From NCBI GenBank assembly GCA_964344295.1, contig CAYFMR010000005.1, forward strand, positions 1 to 64,000: a stretch of 64,000 nt of DNA, given 5' to 3'. The notes beneath the pieces were generated by a model. The model had not been told where the DNA came from, made no database searches, and saw nothing but the letters and a program-made list of their open reading frames with translations. Of the stretch, positions 43,251-50,221 are shown piece after piece. The position numbers and the translations under genes were made by a program. The stretch is from JAAYFJ01 sp964344295 (lineage in GTDB: Bacteria > Bacillota > Clostridia > Tissierellales > Peptoniphilaceae). How positions within the stretch are numbered: position 1 is the first letter of the stretch; the number at the start of each line of letters is the position of its first letter.

Positions 43251-43967
43251 CTAAACTTGCATTTGGTTGGAGCCTGGCAGACTGTAGTGTTCCGGGCCGT
43301 CCATGAATTTTTCGATCTGGTGCAGGATGGCGGTGATGGCGATGGTCAAGAACAGATAGATGAGGCAGGTGATGAAAAACGTCTCGGTGTAGCGGAAGGT
43401 GGACCCGGCAATGGAACGGGTGGAAAAGTAAAGTTCCGTCACGGAAATGACGTTTAAGACCGAGGTGTCCTTGATGTTGATGACAAATTCGTTGCCGGTG
43501 GCAGGTAGGATGTTGCGCAAAGCCTGGGGTAGGATGATGCGGCGCATGGTTTGCAGGTGGGTCATGCCCATGGCTTTGGCCGCTTCAAACTGGCCTTTGT
43601 CAATGGAGAGGATTCCGCCGCGCACCACTTCTGACAGGTAGGCTCCGGTGTTGATGGAGACGATGAGAAAGGCGGCGGCCATGGGAACCATGTCCAGGTT
43701 GTATTTTTCTTTGAGACCGTAGACTAAGAGCATGGACTGGACCATCATGGGCGTGCCGCGAAAAAAGGTGATGTAGGCGATGAGGATGCCATCCACGATT
43801 TTTTTACCCCAGCGGCCCGGTCCCTTTTTTGGCGTGGGCATGGTGCGCAGGACACCCACGCACAGCCCGATGACAAGCCCGATGAAGGTCCCCACCAAGG
43901 AGATTTCCAAGGTGGTTAAGGTGCCTCGTAAGAAGAGGTCTTTATAGTGCAGAAAAAATGACCACAT
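43251..43967 (-). CDS. Polar amino-acid ABC transporter, permease subunit
   Basis: A 238-residue HisM/GlnP-type permease with five predicted helices. GTLTTLEISLVGTFIGLVIG near the N-terminus and the EAA loop (QFEAAKAMGMTHLQTMRRIILPQA, residues about 135-158) are typical and intact. It lies nine bases after the binding-protein gene. It forms the membrane channel with the ATPase dimer. Confidence 0.94.
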   Translation of the reverse strand: MWSFFLHYKDLFLRGTLTTLEISLVGTFIGLVIGLCVGVLRTMPTPKKGPGRWGKKIVDGILIAYITFFRGTPMMVQSMLLVYGLKEKYNLDMVPMAAAFLIVSINTGAYLSEVVRGGILSIDKGQFEAAKAMGMTHLQTMRRIILPQALRNILPATGNEFVINIKDTSVLNVISVTELYFSTRSIAGSTFRYTETFFITCLIYLFLTIAITAILHQIEKFMDGPEHYSLPGSNQMQV

Positions 43968-43976
43968 GACAAACTC

Positions 43977-44901
43977 CTAGTCTTGATGAATGGGTTGATG
44001 GGCAATGGCTTCGTCCATGATGGCCGTACGCTCTTCAGAAGAAATGCCGGCTAAGATGTCGTTAATCGTCGAGCGCAGCTCGCTGCCTTTTTTCAGACCC
44101 ACAGCGATAGCGGTATCTTCGGGGCTGGTTTCAAAACCGTCGGTGAGTTCAATCATGTGAAGGCCTTCGATGGCATCCATGGCGGAGATGGCTTCCGGAC
44201 GTTCGCTGATGTATCCGTCAATGGAGCCGGCGCTTAAGGCGACGCGCAAGGTGGAGAAGTCGTTTAGGGGGACTTCGTGCTTGACACCTTCGATTTGATC
44301 GATGACCACGTCGTGGAAGGTGTTCAGTTGTGCTGCCAGTTTGGCACCGGAGAAGTCTGCTAAGGTGTGAGCTTCAGCGTAGGGTCCGTCTGCCTTGACG
44401 ACAATGACTAGGTCGCTGTTGTAGTAGGGCTCAGAGAAGTCGATGATTTCGGCACGTTGGGCAGTCGGGCTCATGCCTGCCATGATGGCGTCGATTTTGC
44501 CGGATTGCACAGCCGGGGGCAGGCCGTCCCAGTCGGTTTTCAGGATGACCAGTTCCCGTCCCAGGCCCGCGGCAATTTTTTTAGCCATTTCCACATCGTA
44601 GCCGCCGGCAAATTCTTGGGTGCCTTGGATGGGTACGGCGCCGTTGGAGTCGTCTAGTTGTGTCCAATTAAAGGGAGGATAGGCACATTCCATGCCGACG
44701 ACAAAGGTATTAGCATCCCCGGAAGAGGNNNNNNNNNNNNNNNNNNNNNNNNNNNNNNNNNNNNNNNNNNNNNNNNNNNNNNNNNNNNNNNNNNNNNNNN
44801 NNNNNNNNNNNNNNNNNNNNNNNNNNNNCGGAAGAGGAGCAGCCGGCAAGGAGGCCAAGGGCTACAACCAAGGTCAGTAATAGAGTCAGTGTTCTTTTCA
44901 T
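43977..44901 (-). CDS. Polar amino-acid ABC transporter, substrate-binding lipoprotein (gap inside)
   Basis: A solute-binding protein family 3 lipoprotein. Signal peptide with lipobox LAGC (residues 18-21) followed by SSS, then the gap, then SSGDANTFVVGMECAYPPFN, the family start, GGYDVEMAKKIAAGL, MSPTAQRAEIIDFSEPYY and the C-terminal lobe. The gap edges share cggaagagg; overlapping them gives GCSSSGDANT in frame, so the protein is probably continuous at about 273 residues. A T-box leader precedes it. Confidence 0.93.
44729..44828. other. Scaffold gap (100 N) in the binding-protein gene
   Basis: Placeholder length with a nine-base edge overlap (cggaagagg) at the Ser-rich linker after the lipobox; the true gap may be zero. 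Confidence 0.9.
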
Positions 44902-44992
44902 GATAATCTCCTTTCAAAATGATTTCCCAAGGGAAACGAGTGACCCGCAAGAGGGAGAGGCAAAAAGGGCAGATGCCCAAGAGTGAAGGCAC

Positions 44993-45248
44993 AAAAAAGC
45001 CCCATGACGTCTAAACGTCATGGGGCGAAAGTTTTCGCGTTACCACCCAATGTTTATTCTTTAAGTTACCTTAAAAAACCTCTGCAGGTACCAACATACC
45101 TCTTTGCTGTAACGTGCAAACCACGTTGCGCAACGCCAGTCACGCAAGGCTCCGAGTCTTTATTCAAGATCAGATGCAGATTTCCTTTCACCACATGTGG
45201 AAACTCTCTGTGCTGCAGTGCTCATCTCTACTCGTCTCTTCATCGCTT
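44993..45248 (-). promoter_or_regulatory. T-box riboswitch leader of the amino-acid ABC transporter
   Basis: On the minus strand: a stem I region with AGAGAG (distal-loop type motif, near 45205) and GTGGTGAAAGG, then the T-box core GGGTGGTAACGCG (45036-45048) followed by TTTCGCCCC, then an intrinsic terminator (gccccatgacgt with complement, 44999-45026, and six T). Uncharged tRNA pairing with the T-box would favour the antiterminator and transport genes. The specifier codon cannot be fixed by eye; candidates lie between 45155 and 45175. Confidence 0.85.
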
Positions 45249-45254
45249 TTGAGT

Positions 45255-45283
45255 AGTATAAGACAAGAAGCTGGACATGTCAA
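45255..45283 (-). promoter_or_regulatory. Promoter of the T-box/ABC transporter operon
   Basis: TTGACA, 17-bp spacer, TATACT on the minus strand. Confidence 0.9.
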
Positions 45284-45330
45284 GAGGCAATGAGTAAAAT
45301 TTTTTGCTCCTCCTAGGTCGACTGCTTCAA

Positions 45331-45362
45331 CCAAAAAATAAAAACCGGCCCCAAGGGCCGGC
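45331..45362 (-). terminator. Terminator of the 45384 gene
   Basis: Minus strand: ccggccc/gggccgg stem with a three-base loop, then TTTTTATTTTTT. Confidence 0.88.
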
Positions 45363-45383
45363 TTGCTAGCTGAAATGACCTGA

Positions 45384-45836
45384 TTAATATTTGCCTAGAA
45401 TGTTGCTGAACAGAGTCACGTCTGTTTTGGCAACAGCAGCTTTTACTTTTTCTTCTAATTGAGACAGGGGATATTCGTTGCGGTCAGCATCGAAGCGTTC
45501 TTCAGCGATACGGATGACGCGTTTTCTACGAGCATCGTAGTAGGAAATGTAGCTGATGGACAGGTAGCGGAAAGTTCCCGGGTTTTGGCCAACAGTGACT
45601 TCTACATAGGTTTCCAAGAAAGCGTTGTTGGGAAGGTCTTCCGTAGAAGTGGGAGCAAAACGGTTTTGGGGATCGCGGTAGATAGCTGCGATGTTGTTAC
45701 GTGATAGGTTCATAAAAGAGTTTTCGGAGAAATAGAGGTCCATTTCTTTGCCGATTTTACGACCGATATTACCTAGCGTCCATAGTACATAAATTTCTTC
45801 TTCTTTGTTTAGTTTGATTTCGTTTAATTTAATCAT
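45384..45836 (-). CDS. Hypothetical cytosolic protein
   Basis: A 150-residue protein with no signal or membrane helix; acidic-basic mixed composition, probably alpha/beta. MIKLNEIKLNKEEEIYVLWT opens it; I do not recognise the family. The ATG at 45836 follows an aaggaggaag-like stretch. It is solitary, with a clear terminator. The long A+T-rich region upstream may hold its promoter. Confidence 0.65.
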   Translation of the reverse strand: MIKLNEIKLNKEEEIYVLWTLGNIGRKIGKEMDLYFSENSFMNLSRNNIAAIYRDPQNRFAPTSTEDLPNNAFLETYVEVTVGQNPGTFRYLSISYISYYDARRKRVIRIAEERFDADRNEYPLSQLEEKVKAAVAKTDVTLFSNILGKY

Positions 45837-45839
45837 CGT

Positions 45840-46405
45840 TTCTTACGACTACCCTTTGGCAGTCTTCCTCCTTTTCTTGACAAGATGAGATTGTTTCACA
45901 ACGTACTCTGCTGTCTTAGTATGTGCTAAGTATATCACACCCATTTCCGTTTTGCTACACTTTTAACGAGAAAATTTATAAAAAATGAAAAATAAATTAA
46001 TTTTAAAATTGTATAAAATCAAAACAAATAAAAAACGTTGAAAAATAGACATTATAAGAGCGCGACATTGATGAACTGATCTGAATTGTATTTAAAATAG
46101 ACCATAAAAAATAAAGTAAAAAATGAAGGACGACGATAATGTGAAAGTAAGTCATATAAAACAAACGGAGAGAAACAAGTGTATAAGAAGAAAATAAAAC
46201 GATTTTGCGCAATGAATGAATTTATGAACTAGAATGATCATAAAACAATAAAATGAATGATATGAATAAAAAGTAAGCAGAGTATTAAGGAGATGAGCAA
46301 GAAAGTTATTTGTGTAACGATAATGAAAAAAGGATATTGTTAGTAAGAAAAGGGGGTGTAAACGAGGTGTAATGTTAAGAATTGGTAAACTTTGGGTCAA
46401 AAGAT
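45840..46405. other. A+T-rich, C-poor intergenic region
   Basis: More than 500 bases, far richer in A+T than the flanking genes. From about 45965 the plus strand is strongly purine-biased and almost free of C. No open frame has a convincing start or family. It lies between two divergent genes. It could be a low-complexity regulatory region, an unrecognised RNA or foreign DNA; I see no clear hairpin terminator or repeat. Confidence 0.45.
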
Positions 46406-46434
46406 TTTACACAAATGCTCTATCGTGCTAAAAT
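46406..46434 (+). promoter_or_regulatory. Promoter of the LtaS-like gene
   Basis: TTTACA, 17-bp spacer ending in TGC, TAAAAT (extended -10). Confidence 0.75.
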
Positions 46435-46493
46435 AAGTTTACCCATTAAGTAAGCACAACACATAGTCAATATATATTAGAAATGAGGCAAGT

Positions 46494-49031
46494 ATGTTTA
46501 TTCTGTACGGATTAATGGGATTTAAGGCCCTGGCGTTTTATACACAAACCGGTGTGAAGTCCTATTTTGTGGGCATTACGCTCTTGACGATTCTGGGATC
46601 TTGGGTGCTTTTACGTCTGTGTGCCAGCATAAAACACCCCACAGGTCGTCGCGTCATGGTTACCTTATGTTATACGGTAATCTCTTTTTTATGGTTTGCG
46701 GATAGCATGTACTATTCGTATTTTTGGTCTCTGTTGCCTTTAGATGTGGTATCGGCACAGGCCGGGCAGGTGGGAAGTATCGGCGACTCTATTGCGATGC
46801 TGCTCAACGTATGGCGCGTGCTTTTGATCATCGATTTGCCCTTGGTGTGGTTTTTGTTTCCCAAGTTGGACGAGTGGAGCGATTACGTCTTGGCGAAGCT
46901 ACATCTGTGGATTCTGGGTTATGGCAGGCGCGCCCCGTCTTGGTTGGTGACCATTTCCATGGTTTTGGCGTTTATGGTGGTCTTTGCCACCGTGCATAAC
47001 GTCGGAGGAGAAAACTCGGTCTACACCCAGGAATTTTACTTCTTCCACGTCTCGGATGCCTTGCAGGCGGGACCTGTCCATGCGAAGAAAAATGCCGGTC
47101 TCGGCGATAAGTTTAGCGCCGAGGACATTGAACAATTACGGGATAATGCCCGTCTGCACCAGGGAAATTACACGGGCATAGCCCAAGGAAAAAATCTGAT
47201 CGTCATCCAATGGGAATCCCTGCAAAATTTTGTGGTCAATCGCAAGGTGGAAGGGGAAGAAATTACCCCGGTGCTCAACCGCCTGTTAAATGAAGAAGGC
47301 GTGTTGTATTACGATGACTATTACCACGTCACGAGCCGCGGATCCACGTCAGATGCGGAGTTTGTGACACAAAACAGTTTGGTGCCCTCAACGGAGTCTC
47401 CCAGTTTCGCTCAATATGATGCCAATGCCTATTATGGTCTACCGTGGCTTATGCGAGATAATGGATATACCGCCTGGGTCATGCACGGTTACGATCGCAC
47501 TTTTTGGAACCGCGATGTGATGTATCCCCAATTGGGCTTTGAACGCTTTATCGGCGATGATGATTATGATTCGTCGGAAAATATCGGCTTTGGCATTAAC
47601 GACCGCGACTTTATGACCCAAAGCATCTCTTATATAAAAGAAATGCGCGATTTGGGCAAGCCGTTTTATGCCTACCTGGTCACGCTAACCTCTCATACAC
47701 CCTATGAAATGCCGGAAAAATACCAAGTGTTGCCATTGCCGGACTATATGGAAGGCACTTATGTGGGCAATTATTTACAGGCCATTCACTACACGGATGA
47801 GGTACTAGGAGAATTCCTTGAAGCTTTACGGGCTGAGGGACTCTACGATGACACGGTCATCGCCATCTACGGCGACCACTACGGTGTTCAGATTCTCAAT
47901 GATGAAATCGGCGATGTGATGAGTGAGTACCTGGGTCACCATTACCGCGTTGACGAGATTACCAACGTGCCTTTGATCCTCAAGGTGCCCGGCATCGAAG
48001 GGAGCCATACCATTTCCGATACGGGTTCCATGATGGACTTTTACCCCACGATCCAAAACCTCTTTGGCTACGACAATACCAAGGGCCTGATCTTTGGGGA
48101 AGACTTAAATAACATCACCGAACCCCACGTGGTCATGCCCCAGACGATTTTGCGTCGTGGCAGTTTTATCACCCAAGACCGCATTTATTCGGTGAGCCGG
48201 GACGAGATTTTTGAACACGGCACCTACTACGATCGCAAAACTTACGATCGCCTGACCCAATTGGAAGATGCACGACCGATTTATGAACAGGTCAACCGTA
48301 CCATTGGATTGGGTGAGATGGTTTTAAGGCAAGATATGATTCGTGTCCTATTAGAAGGCGGCGATCCGACAGAGCTCTTGCAACAAGGCGCCAATGTGCT
48401 CCTCGACGAAGATCTCTACACCTGGGACGGCACGAAACGTTCGTTGAATCAGCTTTATCGTGACGGTGTGCGCCAAGTGATCGTCAACGGGCACTGGGTG
48501 GATGACGCACAGCCGGTCAGCGCCTTAACGGGAGACGAGACGTCTGCAGAGACCGTGCCGGATGCGGAAGAACCGCTGGTCAAACCGCGGGTGATCCTCG
48601 GCGATGATGGTATGGACTTTGAAGATGTGCTCGCCTATCTGGATAGCCATCCTGATTTACACCTAGTGTTGGAAACTGACGAGGGTGATGAAGGGGCTTT
48701 CTTTGAAAAACTGGGTCGACGCTACCGAGGCTCCGGCGACCAAATTATCGCCGGCATTCGAAGCTACGACGCCCATTTCTTCGTCAGCGCTTATGGCTAC
48801 CACAATATGGTTTTAGACTTGCGCTACGAAGCCAACTATACACCAGAAACGCTGAAAAACTTCTTAAACGGCCGCTACCTCCCCGGTGTCATCTTGCCGA
48901 ATGACCACGATGGCAAATTGCCCAAGGTCAATGCTCAAGGTGAGGTGCGTTACTTCCGTGCACCGAAAGACAAACCCTTTTGGGAGCGACTGGACGACAA
49001 GGAGCTTTTGACCCTTCATCCGGCACCTTAA
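46494..49031 (+). CDS. ltaS: LtaS-type lipoteichoic acid synthase with long C-terminal extension
   Basis: An 845-residue membrane enzyme polymerising glycerol-phosphate from phosphatidylglycerol. Five predicted N-terminal helices (to about residue 180), then an extracellular sulfatase-fold domain with the catalytic threonine in STSDAEF (about 286), HGYDRTFWNRD (about 335) and the metal motif YGDHYG (about 460). LtaS proteins usually end near 600-650 residues; here about 230 more follow. Residues about 700-815 resemble the second half of a glycerophosphodiesterase barrel (LVLETDEG, YHNMVLDL, LPGVILP), without its catalytic N-terminal half. The start has an aatgaggc site. Confidence 0.88.
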   Translation: MFILYGLMGFKALAFYTQTGVKSYFVGITLLTILGSWVLLRLCASIKHPTGRRVMVTLCYTVISFLWFADSMYYSYFWSLLPLDVVSAQAGQVGSIGDSIAMLLNVWRVLLIIDLPLVWFLFPKLDEWSDYVLAKLHLWILGYGRRAPSWLVTISMVLAFMVVFATVHNVGGENSVYTQEFYFFHVSDALQAGPVHAKKNAGLGDKFSAEDIEQLRDNARLHQGNYTGIAQGKNLIVIQWESLQNFVVNRKVEGEEITPVLNRLLNEEGVLYYDDYYHVTSRGSTSDAEFVTQNSLVPSTESPSFAQYDANAYYGLPWLMRDNGYTAWVMHGYDRTFWNRDVMYPQLGFERFIGDDDYDSSENIGFGINDRDFMTQSISYIKEMRDLGKPFYAYLVTLTSHTPYEMPEKYQVLPLPDYMEGTYVGNYLQAIHYTDEVLGEFLEALRAEGLYDDTVIAIYGDHYGVQILNDEIGDVMSEYLGHHYRVDEITNVPLILKVPGIEGSHTISDTGSMMDFYPTIQNLFGYDNTKGLIFGEDLNNITEPHVVMPQTILRRGSFITQDRIYSVSRDEIFEHGTYYDRKTYDRLTQLEDARPIYEQVNRTIGLGEMVLRQDMIRVLLEGGDPTELLQQGANVLLDEDLYTWDGTKRSLNQLYRDGVRQVIVNGHWVDDAQPVSALTGDETSAETVPDAEEPLVKPRVILGDDGMDFEDVLAYLDSHPDLHLVLETDEGDEGAFFEKLGRRYRGSGDQIIAGIRSYDAHFFVSAYGYHNMVLDLRYEANYTPETLKNFLNGRYLPGVILPNDHDGKLPKVNAQGEVRYFRAPKDKPFWERLDDKELLTLHPAP

Positions 49032-49040
49032 TGTGAATCG

Positions 49041-49070
49041 CACCGCTTGCTTCGGCAAGCGGTGTTTTTT
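49041..49070 (+). terminator. ltaS terminator
   Basis: Perfect stem caccgcttgc/gcaagcggtg, ttcg tetraloop, T run. Confidence 0.95.
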
Positions 49071-49189
49071 GTTGTCTACCATACAAAAGAGGGATGGATC
49101 TCTTCTCAAACATGAGGCTCCTCCTGGAAAATCGGTAGAGGAGACAAGGGTGCATGAAAAATATTTTGCGACATTAGGACGAAAAAACC

Positions 49190-49218
49190 TTTACATTTCA
49201 GCGCTGCCCATGTATAAT
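49190..49218 (+). promoter_or_regulatory. Promoter of the dnaJ-clpB operon
   Basis: TTTACA, 17-bp spacer, TATAAT. Confidence 0.88.
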
Positions 49219-49225
49219 GGACTTA

Positions 49226-49242
49226 GGTCAGAGATAGTCAGA
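49226..49242 (+). promoter_or_regulatory. CtsR-type operator
   Basis: GGTCAGA-GAT-AGTCAGA: a heptad direct repeat with a three-base NAN spacer, the layout of the CtsR box (RGTCAAA-NAN-RGTCAAA) with one A-to-G change per half. It sits over the expected transcription start. The operon contains clpB, a standard CtsR target. No CIRCE element is present. Confidence 0.65.
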
Positions 49243-49262
49243 TCTAAGGAGGAGATGAAGAT

Positions 49263-50192
49263 ATGGAGTATAAAGATTACTATAAAATATTACAGGTCGA
49301 TAAAAAGGCAACACAGGATGAAATCAAGCGCCAGTATCGTAAGTTGGCGAAGGAGTCCCATCCGGATCTTCATCCCGATGACGAGACGGCTCATGACCGG
49401 TTTAAGGACTTAAACGAGGCGTACGAAGTGTTGTCGGATCCTGATAAACGAAAAAAATACGATCAGTTTGGTTCCGCGACAGGCGGTTTTTATAATGGCC
49501 AAAATTTTGATCCTCGTCAATATGGTTATACGTATACCACCGGTGGCAATACCGGCGGTTTTAGCGATTTTTTCGATATGTTTTTCGGCGGCCAAGGCTA
49601 CAGCACCCAAACCGGGGGCTACAGTGCCGGATTTGACCTGGGTGACTTATTTGGTGGCCGAGGGACAGGACGCAAGGCGACGCGCCCCAAAAAGCAAGAT
49701 GCATATGAGGCGGAATTGACGATCACCTTGGAAGAAGCCGCTTTTGGTACCACGAAACATTTGTCTTTGACAGAAGGCGGGGAGACCAAAAACATTGAGG
49801 TCAAGATCCCTAAAGGCATCACAGACGGGAAGAAACTGCGAGTCAATGGGAAAAAATGGGGTTTAAAGGGGAACCTTCTCATCACCATCCATTTGGCCGA
49901 ACACTCCCGCTATGACTTTGACGGCAAGGACATTACACTGAATGTGAACATTTCCCCGTGGATGGCGGCTTTAGGCGGCCAAGTGACAGTGCATACCTTA
50001 CATGACACGGTGCGTCTAAATGTGCCGGCGAACACGCGCTCCGGCCAACGCATGCGTTTGGCGGGCAAGGGGTTCACGGACATGAAGGGGAAGACTGGCG
50101 ACACGTATGTGCGCTTTGTGATTCAAAACCCTTCCCACTTATCGGAAAAACAACGAGAACTTTATGAAGCTTTGCAAAAGACGGAAGCTTAA
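49263..50192 (+). CDS. DnaJ-family co-chaperone without zinc finger (CbpA-like)
   Basis: A 309-residue class II J-protein. J domain at residues 1-70 with the HPD motif (SHPDLHP, about 33-39), a glycine/phenylalanine-rich linker (about 70-140, FGGQGYSTQTGGYS), and two C-terminal beta domains with a final dimer segment. The four CxxCxGxG zinc motifs of DnaJ are absent. It would stimulate DnaK ATPase. It shares a stress promoter with clpB 29 bases downstream, the disaggregase that works with DnaK. Confidence 0.92.
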   Translation: MEYKDYYKILQVDKKATQDEIKRQYRKLAKESHPDLHPDDETAHDRFKDLNEAYEVLSDPDKRKKYDQFGSATGGFYNGQNFDPRQYGYTYTTGGNTGGFSDFFDMFFGGQGYSTQTGGYSAGFDLGDLFGGRGTGRKATRPKKQDAYEAELTITLEEAAFGTTKHLSLTEGGETKNIEVKIPKGITDGKKLRVNGKKWGLKGNLLITIHLAEHSRYDFDGKDITLNVNISPWMAALGGQVTVHTLHDTVRLNVPANTRSGQRMRLAGKGFTDMKGKTGDTYVRFVIQNPSHLSEKQRELYEALQKTEA

Positions 50193-50221
50193 ATAGGAAA
50201 TAGAGAAAGGACGGTCTCGCT

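Noticed and set aside
46003..46400. Two minus-strand open frames in the A+T-rich island
   Set aside because: Phe/Tyr/Ile-rich readings are what a purine-biased A+T-rich strand gives by chance; no start signals.
49190..49262. CIRCE (HrcA) element at the dnaJ-clpB promoter
   Set aside because: No inverted TTAGCACTC repeat; the heptad direct repeat fits CtsR instead.
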